64,000 nt of DNA, taken from NCBI GenBank assembly GCA_001898965.1, contig MKVW01000007.1:23368-87367 (forward strand), in the 5' to 3' direction. Within the stretch, counting starts at the first letter, position 1. Each line of letters begins with the position of its first letter. This document shows, piece after piece, positions 32,845 through 41,753 of this stretch. A model generated the notes under the pieces. The model had not been told where the DNA came from. It saw only the letters and a program-made list of their open reading frames with translations, and made no database searches. The position numbers and the translations under genes are program-made. Source of the DNA: Rhizobiales bacterium 62-17 (GTDB lineage Bacteria; Pseudomonadota; Alphaproteobacteria; Rhizobiales; Beijerinckiaceae).

Positions 32845-32867
32845 ATCCTCAACATCCGGTTGAGGAT
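32845..32867. promoter_or_regulatory. LysR operator candidate, ATCCTCAAC-N5-GTTGAGGAT
   Basis: A perfect 9-bp inverted repeat with a 5-nt centre in the 112-nt divergent region. It overlaps the GAGGA ribosome-binding site of the LysR gene, which suits autorepression together with control of the maleate isomerase-like gene. Confidence 0.6.
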
Positions 32868-32873
32868 AAGCGC

Positions 32874-33785
32874 ATGAATGGACCTGCCGGCCTCAACCGT
32901 TTCGATCTCACGTCGCTGCGCCTGTTCGTCGCCGTGGTCGGCGAAGGGAGCCTGACGCTCGGCGCCGAACGGTTCGGCATCAGTCTGGCGGCGGCGAGCA
33001 AGCGCATGCTGGAGCTCGAAGCGCGGATCGGCACGCCCCTGCTCGCCCGCAGCAAGACCGGCGTCGCCGCCACCGATGCCGGCCAGACCCTGCTGCGCCA
33101 TGCCATCACCCTCGTCGCCGATGTCGAGCAGCTTGCGGTGGCGATGGACGATTTTCGGCGCGGCGCCAAAGGCCACCTGCGGCTATGGGCCAATACGTCG
33201 GCCTTCGCCGGTTTCCTGCCGGGGCTCCTGGCTGACTATACCGCTGTCCATCCCGACGTGATGATCGATCTTGAGGATGCGTTGAGCGAAGATGCGGCGC
33301 GGGCCGTAGCGCGTGGTGCCGCCGAGCTCGCCGTCATCGGCGCCAATACGCCATGCGACGGCTTGCAGACCTTTGTCTGCGACAAAGATGAACTGGTGGT
33401 CGTGACGCCCAAGGGGCGCGGCTTTGGCGGAAAATCTGCCGTGCCTCTGCAAGCTATTCTCGATCGCGACATCGTCGGCCTCGGCCGCGCCACTTCGCTC
33501 ATGCGGCAGATCTCGGCTGCGGCCGACGCGATCGGCTGCGAATTGCGGTTGCGTATCCAGGTGCGCAGTTTCGACGCCATGTGCCGTATGGTGGCAGCGG
33601 GCATCGGCGTCGCCATCCTGCCGCGCGCCGGGGCCGCGCCGCATCTCGCCGCCATGGGACTGCAAGCCCATCGCATCAGCGGCATGAACACGCAACGCCA
33701 TCTTCTGCTGGCCATGCGGGACCAGCAGACGCTGTCACGCCCGGCCCAGGCTTTTGTCCGGATGGCGCAAGAGCGGATGCAATAA
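32874..33785 (+). CDS. LysR-family regulator
   Basis: A 303-residue LysR regulator beginning MNGPAGLNRFDLTSLRLFVAVV; the helix-turn-helix is GAERFGISLAAASKRMLELE. The effector domain follows (ANTSAFAGFLPGLLADYTAVH, GIGVAILPRAGA). The start at 32874 has GAGGA 7 nt upstream; the longer frame to 32832 would run through the inverted repeat. It is divergent from and probably controls the maleate isomerase-like gene. Confidence 0.92.
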   Translation: MNGPAGLNRFDLTSLRLFVAVVGEGSLTLGAERFGISLAAASKRMLELEARIGTPLLARSKTGVAATDAGQTLLRHAITLVADVEQLAVAMDDFRRGAKGHLRLWANTSAFAGFLPGLLADYTAVHPDVMIDLEDALSEDAARAVARGAAELAVIGANTPCDGLQTFVCDKDELVVVTPKGRGFGGKSAVPLQAILDRDIVGLGRATSLMRQISAAADAIGCELRLRIQVRSFDAMCRMVAAGIGVAILPRAGAAPHLAAMGLQAHRISGMNTQRHLLLAMRDQQTLSRPAQAFVRMAQERMQ

Positions 33786-33809
33786 AGGCGGCGAGAGGCT
33801 CGCCGCCTT
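33785..33809 (+). terminator. Hairpin terminator after the LysR gene
   Basis: AAGGCGGCGAG / CTCGCCGCCTT, 11 bp perfect with loop AGG, starting at the last base of the stop codon. The plus side lacks a T-run; the minus side ends in CTTTATT, so it may serve the convergent gene too. Confidence 0.6.
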
Positions 33810-33832
33810 CAATACATTCAACAAGGATATCT

Positions 33833-34366
33833 TCAGGCGACGCCCTGCCCGCTGCCATTGGCAGTATCTGCGTAGCGGCTCGTGCGGCTCTTACGGCCGC
33901 CGAACAAACCGAACATCAATGCACAGCCGATGATGCCGATGACACCGGCGATGGCGCCGCCGTACATCATGAAGCGATCGAGATCGAGTTCTTCATTGGC
34001 ATCGTCGACGAGCACGACACCGTCCTTGCCCGGCAATTCAGCCAGATGCTTGATGCGCACAGTATCGACGACGATCTTGTTGTCGCTGATCAGCTTGCGT
34101 GCCATGGCGCCTGACATATGAATGTCGCTGGCCCGCTGCACTTCACCCTTGCTGTCTTTCCAAGTGATGTCGACATAATAACTGGTGCCGCTCTTGCGGC
34201 CCTTCTTGCGCGTGGCGCCGGTAATAAGTGCTTCAGTCTCCACGCCCTTGGCGACCACTTGATTGACGCGATCCACATCCGTCCAACCGATATAGGCCGA
34301 GACCGGGCCACCGATCGCCGCGATGATCAACAGCCATTTCAGTTTGCCAATAATCCAACCAACCAT
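33833..34366 (-). CDS. Two-helix membrane protein with an extracytoplasmic domain (DUF3592-like layout)
   Basis: A 177-residue protein starting MVGWIIGKLKWLLIIAAIGG behind AAGGAA; an upstream in-frame ATG adds 11 residues and is less likely. One N-terminal and one C-terminal membrane segment (MMYGGAIAGVIGIIGCALMFG) flank a beta-rich domain with TEALITGATRKKGRKSGTSYYVDITWKD. This matches the layout of DUF3592-type proteins, but I do not see a diagnostic motif. The C-terminus GRKSRTSRY is basic and would be cytoplasmic. Confidence 0.65.
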   Translation of the reverse strand: MVGWIIGKLKWLLIIAAIGGPVSAYIGWTDVDRVNQVVAKGVETEALITGATRKKGRKSGTSYYVDITWKDSKGEVQRASDIHMSGAMARKLISDNKIVVDTVRIKHLAELPGKDGVVLVDDANEELDLDRFMMYGGAIAGVIGIIGCALMFGLFGGRKSRTSRYADTANGSGQGVA

Positions 34367-34729
34367 CTCAAATTCCTTTGTTTGGAAATGTCGCCCCACC
34401 AGCGATCGATTTCGTCATGAAGCCGTCACGGTTCACGGCCGGATTGCCGCTTCACGCGGACAAGAACGCACAACACATCAATAAGTTCACGCGCAGCGGG
34501 AAAATTTAGGCAACAAAAAGGCCTTGCTATCGCGCCCGCAGGCGAGGCGAATCATATGATGGGCCTAGCTTCGACGCCCAAGCCGATCGTAACGTCCCAC
34601 CCCGTTGCCCACTGGATGGACACGCCCTTCGCCGACTTATGCCATGCGCTCAAATACTTAATTGCCAGAGTGACAGTGCTGCGTCATCATCTCAGGCAAA
34701 TGGCCAAGAGCCATAAGCGGGAGGACGCG
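34367..34729. other. Intergenic region, no gene seen
   Basis: It separates the divergent membrane-protein and monooxygenase genes. An in-frame ATG at 34556 would extend the monooxygenase by 58 residues, but that stretch lacks family similarity. No clear dyad or promoter match stands out. Confidence 0.5.
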
Positions 34730-36001
34730 ATGAAGGTGTTGTGGTTTCACCTGATGCCGTATCAGGACCTGCCGGCCGATTTCAAAGACAAGCACAATTC
34801 GGTCTGGGTCGACATCGACCCCGGCCTGTTCGATCCGCTGCGCGGCCATCAGCACTATCACGAATATATGGACCAGCTCGAATATGCGGCGAAGGCCGGG
34901 TTCCACGGCATCTGCGTCAACGAGCATCATTCCAATGCCTATGGCATGATGCCTTCGCCGAACCTCATCGCCGCCACTCTGGCGCGTAACACGCGCGATG
35001 CGGCGCTCTGCGTGCTCGGCAATTCGGTGGCGCTCTACAATCCGCCGACCCGCGTTGCCGAAGAAATGGCGATGCTCGATTGCATTTCCGGCGGTCGGCT
35101 CATCGCGGGCTTCCCCGTCGGAACACCGATGGACACCTGTTACGCCTATGGCCAGAATCCCGCGAAACTGCGCGATCGCTATTACGAAGGGATCGATCTC
35201 GTTCTAAAAGCCTGGGCCGCGGACAAACCTTTCGCCTTCAACGGGCGCTATACGCAACAGCGTTATGTCAACTGCTGGCCGCGCCCCGTGCAAAAGCAGC
35301 CGCCCGTCTGGATTCCGGGCGGTGGCTCGGTTGAAACCTGGCAGATGTGCGCCGAACGCAGTTTCGTTTACGCCAATCTGTCCTACTTCGGCCATCAAGC
35401 GAGCATGACCCATGTGAAGGGCTTTTGGGGCGAGATGAAGCGGCTGGGCAAAGAGCCCAACCCATTTCAAGCGGCCTTCCTGCAATTCGTCGGCGTCGCC
35501 GAAACGCGCGCCGAAGCCGAGAAGCTTTATCACGAACCGGCGAACTATTTTTACAATCGCTGTCTACATACCGATCCCGCTTATGCCAATCCGCCCGGCT
35601 ATACGAGCGAGGCAACGGTACGCGCGCGTATCACTTCACAGGTGCTGCGGGCGGCGGAAGAATCACGCAAGGCGACGCGTGCCGGCGGCGGCGCCAAGTT
35701 CTTCGAGGAAGGCCACGTGGTCATCGGCAGTCCCGACGAAGTGGCGGAGAAGCTGCTCACCGTGTGCAAGGAGATGCATGTCGGCCACCTCCTGCTGCTT
35801 TTGCATTTCGGCAACATGAGCCGCGATCTGACCAAGTATAATACCGACCTTTTCGCCACCAAGGTGCTGCCACAGATCAAACATCTTTACGAGAAGGAAT
35901 GGGAAGATCACTGGTGGCCGACGGGAATGCCGAAAAATCCGTCGAAGAATGCCGCTCACGCGAAATCGACTTTCACAACCGCAGGGGTGGCGGCGCAATG
36001 A
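34730..36001 (+). CDS. Luciferase-like (LLM) flavin monooxygenase
   Basis: A 423-residue F420/FMN-type luciferase-like oxidoreductase. Family segments are VNEHHSNAYGMMPSPNLIAATLA, GNSVALYNPPTRVAEEMAMLDCISGGRLIAGFPVG (in segments) and WIPGGGS. It starts at 34730 behind GGGAGGA. The fold is a TIM barrel using reduced flavin and oxygen (or acting as a flavin-dependent dehydrogenase). Its stop overlaps the start of a hydrolase (ATGA), suggesting sequential steps on one substrate. Substrate unknown. Confidence 0.87.
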   Translation: MKVLWFHLMPYQDLPADFKDKHNSVWVDIDPGLFDPLRGHQHYHEYMDQLEYAAKAGFHGICVNEHHSNAYGMMPSPNLIAATLARNTRDAALCVLGNSVALYNPPTRVAEEMAMLDCISGGRLIAGFPVGTPMDTCYAYGQNPAKLRDRYYEGIDLVLKAWAADKPFAFNGRYTQQRYVNCWPRPVQKQPPVWIPGGGSVETWQMCAERSFVYANLSYFGHQASMTHVKGFWGEMKRLGKEPNPFQAAFLQFVGVAETRAEAEKLYHEPANYFYNRCLHTDPAYANPPGYTSEATVRARITSQVLRAAEESRKATRAGGGAKFFEEGHVVIGSPDEVAEKLLTVCKEMHVGHLLLLLHFGNMSRDLTKYNTDLFATKVLPQIKHLYEKEWEDHWWPTGMPKNPSKNAAHAKSTFTTAGVAAQ

Positions 36002-36780
36002 GCAATTACAAGGCGCGTATCGTCGAGACTCCCGCTGGCCCGACGCGGGTTTGGGAAAAAGGACGCGGCAAGAAACTCGGTTATCTCGCCGGCCTCAACG
36101 GCCTGCCGAAATGGAGCCCGTTCCTCGACAAGCTCGCCGAGACGCACCGCGTCATCGTGCCGTCCCTGCCCGGCTATCCCGGCGGTCCTTCGTCGGAGCC
36201 GCTCGACACGCAACTCGATTGGGTGTTGGCGGCGCGCGATGCTCTCGTCGCGGCCGGCCTCGACGGTGCCGATCTCATCGGCGCTTCGGTGGGTGGCGCA
36301 CTGGCGGCTGAGGTCGCGGCGCTCTGGCCGAAGTCGGTACGCAAGCTGGTGCTCATCGCGCCGTTCGGCCTTTATGACAGCGACACACCGATAGCCGATG
36401 TGTTCGCGCAACGGCCGGGCCAGACCACGGTGCTGCTGTCGGAGAAACCGACAGACTATGCCGGCTATCTCTCGGTGCCGAAGGAAGGCGATGCGGGCGA
36501 ATGGGAGGTGCAGACCCTGCGCGCCCATATTGCCGCCGCATCGCTCATATGGCCGCTCGGTGATACGCGCCTGTCGAAACGGCTGATGCGCATCATGGCG
36601 CCGACCTTGATCCTGTGGGGGCACAACGACCACGTGATCCCGCTCTCTTATGCCAGACGTTTCGCCGAAGGCATCGGCGCCGGCACCAAGGTGAAGATCG
36701 TTCGCAAGGCCGGACACACGCTGGAGTTCGACGAACCGAAATCGGCGGCGCGGACGATCGATAGTTTTCTGGCGTCCTAA
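35998..36780 (+). CDS. Alpha/beta hydrolase coupled to the monooxygenase
   Basis: A 260-residue alpha/beta hydrolase. The nucleophile elbow is GASVGG, the acid is probably in LWGHNDHVIPL and the catalytic His in KAGHTLEFDEP. The oxyanion region is YLAGLNGLPKWSPFLDKLAE, without the usual HGGG/HGF. A start at 35998 overlaps the monooxygenase stop, so the two are translated together. This looks like a ring- or ester-cleaving step after oxygenation. The gene ends 4 nt inside the convergent kup gene. Confidence 0.85.
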   Translation: MSNYKARIVETPAGPTRVWEKGRGKKLGYLAGLNGLPKWSPFLDKLAETHRVIVPSLPGYPGGPSSEPLDTQLDWVLAARDALVAAGLDGADLIGASVGGALAAEVAALWPKSVRKLVLIAPFGLYDSDTPIADVFAQRPGQTTVLLSEKPTDYAGYLSVPKEGDAGEWEVQTLRAHIAAASLIWPLGDTRLSKRLMRIMAPTLILWGHNDHVIPLSYARRFAEGIGAGTKVKIVRKAGHTLEFDEPKSAARTIDSFLAS

Positions 36781-38684
36781 ATCTCGAGTTCGGTGCCGAA
36801 TTCGACGACCTGTTTCGCCGGCACGTCGAAGAAGGCGGCCGTCCGTTCGGCATTGCGCTGCAGGAAAGCAAAGACGTTTTCGCGCCACACCCACATGCCC
36901 GGCACGTCTTCACGCGGAATGATGGTCTCGCGGCCGACGTAGTAAGTGAGATCGTCGAGATCGACGTTCTTGAGCCAACCTTGCTTGCAGGCCAGCATCA
37001 AGCCCTTGTAGATCGTCGGGCGTTGCATGAAGCCATAATGCAGAATGACGCGGCTGATGCCCGGCGCCAGTTCGATCACTTCAACCCGTTCGGTGACGGG
37101 GACACGCGGCACTTCGGCGATCACGACTGTGACGATCACGACCCTTTCGTGCAGACAGTGGTTGTGTTTGACAAACTGCGTCAGCGCCAGGGGCACGCCC
37201 TTGGGCGCTGAGGCCAGGAAAACCGCCGTGCCCGCCACGCGCATCGTGCATTTGTCGACGGCGGTTTCGATGAGATCTTCCTCCGGCTGACGCAATCGGG
37301 TGCGCGCCTTTTCAACCAGTTTGACGCCGCTGCGCCAGGTCAGCATGAGGAAGGCGACGACGACCGCCAGCAGCAAGGGAAACCAGCCGCCCTCGAACAG
37401 TTTGACGATATTGGCGGCAAAGAAAATGCCGTCGATGAGGAGGAAGAAGCCGTTCACGACGATCACGAGCGCGATCGGATAGCCCCAGTGGATGGCGACC
37501 AAGGCGGCGAGCAGCGTCGTAATCATCATCAGCAGCGAGACGGCGATACCATAAGCGCCGGCCAGTGCGTCGGAAGACCCGAAGCCGATCACCGCACCCA
37601 AGGTCGCTGCCGCCAAAAGCCAGTTCACCAGCGGAATGTAGATCTGGCCGATAGCGTGGCGAGCCGTGTGATTGATCTGCATGCGCGGCAGGAAACCGAG
37701 CTGGATCGCTTGCTGCGTCAGGGAGAAGACGCCGGAGATAATCGCCTGCGAGGCAATGACCGTGGCGACGGTCGCCAATGCCACCAACGGATAGTGAAAC
37801 CAATCCGGCGCCAAGGAATAGAAGGGATTGCTGATCGCGCTGGCATCCGTGATCAGGACGGCCGCCTGCCCGAAGTAATTGAGCACCAGCGCCGGCAAGG
37901 CCAGCAAAAACCAGGCGAGCCGGATCGGCACGCGGCCGAAATGACCCATGTCCGCATACATGGCCTCACCGCCCGTCACCGCCAGAAAGGCGGCGCCGAG
38001 AATGGCGAAACTGATGTGGAAGTTCTGATGGATCAGAAAATCGATCGCATAGAACGGGCTGAGCGCAACCAGCACGCCTGGGGCCTGGACGATGCCGTGT
38101 ATGCCAAGCAGGCCGATGACGATAAACCAGCCGAGCATCACCGGCCCGAATATGCCGCCGATGAAGCCCGTGCCTTTCCTCTGCACCAGGAAGAGCGCCA
38201 CCAGAACGACGATGGTGATCGGGACGACCAGGGGCGCCAGGGCTGGCGCATCCACTTTCAGGCCCTCGACAGCGCTGAGCACGGAGATCGCCGGGGTGAT
38301 CGCACCGTCGCCATAGAGCAGCGCCGCGCCGATCAGACCGACAACGAGGAGATGCGCCCGCCATGTGCCGGGCTGGGCGTTGCGGGCCGAGAGCAAGGCG
38401 AGCATGGCGACGATGCCGCCCTCGCCGCGATTGTCGGCCCGCAGGATGAGGATCGCGTATTTCAGGGAGACGATCAGGATCAGCGCCCAGAGGATGAGCG
38501 AGACAACGCCGAGAACCGCGTCGGGCACGATGGGGCCACCGTGGCTCGCCGCCCGCGCCGCCTCCTTGAAGGCATAGAGGGGGCTGGTGCCGATATCGCC
38601 GTAGACGACGCCGAGGGCGCCGAGCGTCGCGGCCAGTGGCAAGGCTTGGGATGGGAGGGGATCGGCTGCAGGCGTGGCGGTCAT
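36777..38684 (-). CDS. kup: Kup-type potassium uptake protein
   Basis: A 635-residue K+/H+ symporter of the KUP/HAK/KT family. The signature GVVYGDIGTSPLYA is near the N-terminus, followed by about 12 membrane helices and a soluble C-terminal domain of about 170 residues. Start 38684 has GGGAGA upstream and gives the normal length; a longer frame upstream is low-complexity. It sits tail-to-tail with the hydrolase gene. Confidence 0.94.
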   Translation of the reverse strand: MTATPAADPLPSQALPLAATLGALGVVYGDIGTSPLYAFKEAARAASHGGPIVPDAVLGVVSLILWALILIVSLKYAILILRADNRGEGGIVAMLALLSARNAQPGTWRAHLLVVGLIGAALLYGDGAITPAISVLSAVEGLKVDAPALAPLVVPITIVVLVALFLVQRKGTGFIGGIFGPVMLGWFIVIGLLGIHGIVQAPGVLVALSPFYAIDFLIHQNFHISFAILGAAFLAVTGGEAMYADMGHFGRVPIRLAWFLLALPALVLNYFGQAAVLITDASAISNPFYSLAPDWFHYPLVALATVATVIASQAIISGVFSLTQQAIQLGFLPRMQINHTARHAIGQIYIPLVNWLLAAATLGAVIGFGSSDALAGAYGIAVSLLMMITTLLAALVAIHWGYPIALVIVVNGFFLLIDGIFFAANIVKLFEGGWFPLLLAVVVAFLMLTWRSGVKLVEKARTRLRQPEEDLIETAVDKCTMRVAGTAVFLASAPKGVPLALTQFVKHNHCLHERVVIVTVVIAEVPRVPVTERVEVIELAPGISRVILHYGFMQRPTIYKGLMLACKQGWLKNVDLDDLTYYVGRETIIPREDVPGMWVWRENVFAFLQRNAERTAAFFDVPAKQVVEFGTELEI

Positions 38685-38882
38685 ACCGTCTCCCTCGAAA
38701 GTCCCGCGCCGCATCGATTCCGATGGGCGCGACCGGGCCAGTCTGCCCCGCCCCGCCGCCGGTTGCCAAGGGTACTTTGGAACAGGAGGCGTCCTAAGTT
38801 TTAGCCCCAAGCATTGACAGTTCTCCGACAGCCTGACACGGCGTGACAAAAGCCTTTTTTGGGAATCGTCAGGGAACCGCTC

Positions 38883-40181
38883 ATGTCCGCTTTCGAAGCC
38901 AACGACACCTATGCCCCACTGATCCCGGCCCCGGCCGCCCGCCGCGCCTTCACGGCGCGCGACGCCTTCGCGCTGTGGTTCAGCCTCGGCATCGGCCTGC
39001 TGGTGTTGCAGGCGGGCGCGCTGCTGGTGCCGGGCCTGAGCCTCGGCGCGGCTTTCGCTGCCATTCTCATCGGCTCCCTGCTCGGCGTGCTTCTGCTCGC
39101 CACCGCCAGCGTCATCGGCGCCGACACCGGCCTCTCCGCCATGGCCAACCTGCGTCCGACACTCGGCGTGCGCGGCGCCTCGATCGCCGCCGTCCTTAAT
39201 GCGATCCAGCTCGCCGGCTGGGGCGCCTTCGAAATCATCGCCATGCGCGATGCCGCCGACGCCTTAACGCGCCAGACCTTCGGCTTCTCCAACGCCCTGG
39301 TCTGGACCCTGGTGTTCGGCGCGGCCGCGACGGCACTCGCTTTGCTTGGGCCGCTCTCCTTCGTGCGCCGCTTCCTGCGCGACTGGGGTCTGGCGCTGCT
39401 GCTCGCCGGCGCTGCCTGGCTGACCTGGCGGCTGATGGCCAATTACGATCTGGCGGCGCTCTTCGCCAAGGCGGGCACCGGCGAGATGACGTTTGCCGGC
39501 GGTATCGACCTCGTCATGGCCATGCCGCTCTCCTGGCTGCCTTTGATTGCTGACTACAGCCGTTTCGGCCGCACGCCGGGCTCGATGTTCCGTGGTAGCT
39601 TCTTTGGCTATCTCCTGGCGAATGTTTGGTTTTTTGGCCTTGGCGCAGCCTATGCCCTGGCCTCGGGCGGCGGCGAGACCATGCTGATCACCGCCCTGGC
39701 GGCGACCGGCGGCGGCATCGCGCTCCTGTTGATCCTGATCGACGAGACCGACAATGCCTTCGCCGACATTTTCTCAGGTGCTGTCTCGACCAGCACGCTG
39801 ACGGGCCTGGGCGTGGCGCCGCTCGCCGTCGGCTATGGCATACTCTGCACGCTCATCGCTCTGGTGGTGCCCTTGGCACGCTACGAGCATTTCCTGCTCA
39901 TCATCGGTTCGGTCTTCGCGCCGCTGTTCGGCGTCTTGTTCGCCGACCATTTCCTGGTACGCGGCCGGCAGATCGATGCCGGGTCCATTGCTGGTCCCGG
40001 CGGCAGCTATTGGTTTTCAGCCGGATGGCACGTGCGCGGCCTGATCGCCTGGGCCGCCGGCATCGCCATCTACCAGCTCTTGGCCAATTATCAGGCGGCC
40101 ATCGGCGCCACCCTGCCCGCTTTCATCGTCGGCGGTGGTGCCTATCTGCTGCTGATGGCGATCCGGCCGAGAAACGGTTGA
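38883..40181 (+). CDS. NCS1-family transporter (CytX-like)
   Basis: A 432-residue permease with about 12 membrane segments. It resembles CytX/CodB-type NCS1 carriers: NAIQLAGWGAFEIIAMRDAAD, PLSWLPLIADYSRFGRTP and IDETDNAFADIFSGAVSTS. Such proteins import cytosine, hydroxymethylpyrimidine or related bases with a cation. Start 38883 has AGGGA upstream. No TPP riboswitch is visible in front of it, so thiamine control is not supported. It converges on zwf with an 11-nt gap. Confidence 0.85.
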   Translation: MSAFEANDTYAPLIPAPAARRAFTARDAFALWFSLGIGLLVLQAGALLVPGLSLGAAFAAILIGSLLGVLLLATASVIGADTGLSAMANLRPTLGVRGASIAAVLNAIQLAGWGAFEIIAMRDAADALTRQTFGFSNALVWTLVFGAAATALALLGPLSFVRRFLRDWGLALLLAGAAWLTWRLMANYDLAALFAKAGTGEMTFAGGIDLVMAMPLSWLPLIADYSRFGRTPGSMFRGSFFGYLLANVWFFGLGAAYALASGGGETMLITALAATGGGIALLLILIDETDNAFADIFSGAVSTSTLTGLGVAPLAVGYGILCTLIALVVPLARYEHFLLIIGSVFAPLFGVLFADHFLVRGRQIDAGSIAGPGGSYWFSAGWHVRGLIAWAAGIAIYQLLANYQAAIGATLPAFIVGGGAYLLLMAIRPRNG

Positions 40182-40192
40182 AGTGGAATCTC

Positions 40193-41674
40193 TCAGTCGT
40201 CGTGCCAGGCTCGCCCGGTGCGTTCGATCAAGGCGAAGGCGCCCGCCGGTCCCCATGAGCCGGCGGGATAAGGTTTCGGTGCCACGCCCAGGCGACGCCA
40301 GGCATCGTTGACCCCATCCACCCATTCCCAGGCCTCTTCAATCTCATCCCGGCGTACGAACAGCGTCGAATTGCCATGCAAGGCGTCGAGCAGTAGCCGC
40401 TCGTAAGCAATGCGCCGACGCGAGGCATGCGCGTTTTTCAGACTGAGGCTCAGGGGCAAGCTCTCCAGCCGCATTTCCTCCAACGACAGTCCCGGCGCCT
40501 GGTTCATGACGCGCAGAACGATGTCTTCTTCCGGTTGCAGGCGGATCAGCAGATTGTTGGGTGCCAGGTCCTGACGGCTCTCGTCCGAGAAGATGGAATG
40601 CGGCACCGGCTTGAACTGAATGAAAACCTCCGTGTCGCGGTCGGGCAAGCGCTTGCCGGTGCGCAGGAAGAACGGCACGCCAGCCCAGCGCCAGTTGTCG
40701 ATATGAGCCTGGATGGCCACGAAGGTTTCCGTGTCGCTGGCGCCGCCTTTTTCCTCGGCGTAACCCGGCACTGCGCGGCCGGCGGCGACCCCCGGACCGT
40801 ATTGACCACGCACGACGGAGCCTTGCACATCGGCGCGCGTGATGCGCCGCAGGGAGCGCAGCACTTTGACTTTCTCGTTGCGTACCGAGTCCGGCCGCAG
40901 ATCGGAAGGCGGCTCCATGGCGACCAGACAGAGGAGCTGCATCATGTGGTTCTGCACCATGTCGCCCATGGCGCCGTATTCGTCATAATAGGGCCAGCGT
41001 TCGCCAACGCCTTGCGTCTCCGCGACGGTAATCTGCACGTGGTCGATGGTGAGATTGTTCCACAAGGGTTCGAACAGACTGTTGGCGAACCGCAGGGCGA
41101 TCAGGTTCTGCACCGTCTCCTTGCCGAGATAGTGATCGATGCGGAATACTCGATCTTCGTTGAAAGAGGCAGCGACCGTGTCATTGATGATACGCGAACT
41201 CGCCAGGTCTTTGCCGATGGGCTTTTCCATCGCCACCCGCGCATGATCGCCCGTCAGTCCGGCAGCCAGCAGGCTCTGGCAAATGGCGCAATAGAGGCTC
41301 GGCGACACCGGCAGATAGTAGAGCGGACGTTGGATCCCGAGTTCGGCCATCTTCTGACCGAGGCGGCGTATGTCCTCCGGTTTGGTTGCGTCCACGGGTA
41401 GATAGTGGGTGCGTGCCAAGAGCTGATCGGCGGCTCCGCTTGCCACCGCTTCAGGCGCCCTACTCTCCAACGCCTCGCGCACCAACCGTCGAAAGGCATC
41501 GTCGTCCATGACCGTTCGCGACACACCGATCACCGGCAGGTCGCTCGGAAGCAGCCGACTCGACTCTAGATAGGCGAGCGAGGGAAACAGCATCCTCAAG
41601 GCCAGATCGCCACCTGCACCGAAATACACGAGGCCATCGCTGACGGGCGAAGTCATCTGTTGCGGCATCAACAA
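40193..41674 (-). CDS. zwf: Glucose-6-phosphate 1-dehydrogenase-like protein
   Basis: A 493-residue enzyme oxidising glucose-6-phosphate to 6-phosphogluconolactone. The active-site segment RIDHYLGKE and the EKPIGKD motif are intact. The nucleotide fingerprint reads YFGAGGDLALR, with Gly where the family usually has GASGDL; this could affect cofactor preference. ML at 41674 is taken as start. No pgl or edd gene is adjacent. Two AAACGTTTCAA repeats lie just upstream. A family relative with another sugar-phosphate substrate cannot be excluded. Confidence 0.9.
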   Translation of the reverse strand: MLMPQQMTSPVSDGLVYFGAGGDLALRMLFPSLAYLESSRLLPSDLPVIGVSRTVMDDDAFRRLVREALESRAPEAVASGAADQLLARTHYLPVDATKPEDIRRLGQKMAELGIQRPLYYLPVSPSLYCAICQSLLAAGLTGDHARVAMEKPIGKDLASSRIINDTVAASFNEDRVFRIDHYLGKETVQNLIALRFANSLFEPLWNNLTIDHVQITVAETQGVGERWPYYDEYGAMGDMVQNHMMQLLCLVAMEPPSDLRPDSVRNEKVKVLRSLRRITRADVQGSVVRGQYGPGVAAGRAVPGYAEEKGGASDTETFVAIQAHIDNWRWAGVPFFLRTGKRLPDRDTEVFIQFKPVPHSIFSDESRQDLAPNNLLIRLQPEEDIVLRVMNQAPGLSLEEMRLESLPLSLSLKNAHASRRRIAYERLLLDALHGNSTLFVRRDEIEEAWEWVDGVNDAWRRLGVAPKPYPAGSWGPAGAFALIERTGRAWHDD

Positions 41675-41703
41675 TCCAATCTTGCTGCGCCCCCTTTGAA
41701 CTC

Positions 41704-41732
41704 AAACGTTTCAACACGGAAAAACGTTTCAA
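41704..41732. promoter_or_regulatory. Direct repeat AAACGTTTCAA x2 upstream of zwf
   Basis: Copies at 41704-41714 and 41722-41732, 18 bp apart. Each has the palindromic core AAACGTTT, the form of LacI-family sites in carbon metabolism genes. Position -30 to -58 relative to the zwf start suits repression. Confidence 0.5.
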
Positions 41733-41753
41733 TTTGGACATGCCCCCGCATTT

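Noticed and set aside
37488..38804. A 438-residue plus-strand frame across kup
   Set aside because: It is antisense to a full-length Kup with GDIGTSPLYA and 12 membrane segments; its product is charged low-complexity with no family features.
38685..38882. TPP riboswitch before the CytX-like transporter
   Set aside because: No CTGAGA or thi-box sequence is present in the gap.
40427..41401. A 324-residue plus-strand frame across zwf
   Set aside because: Antisense of an intact glucose-6-phosphate dehydrogenase; no ribosome-binding site or motif.
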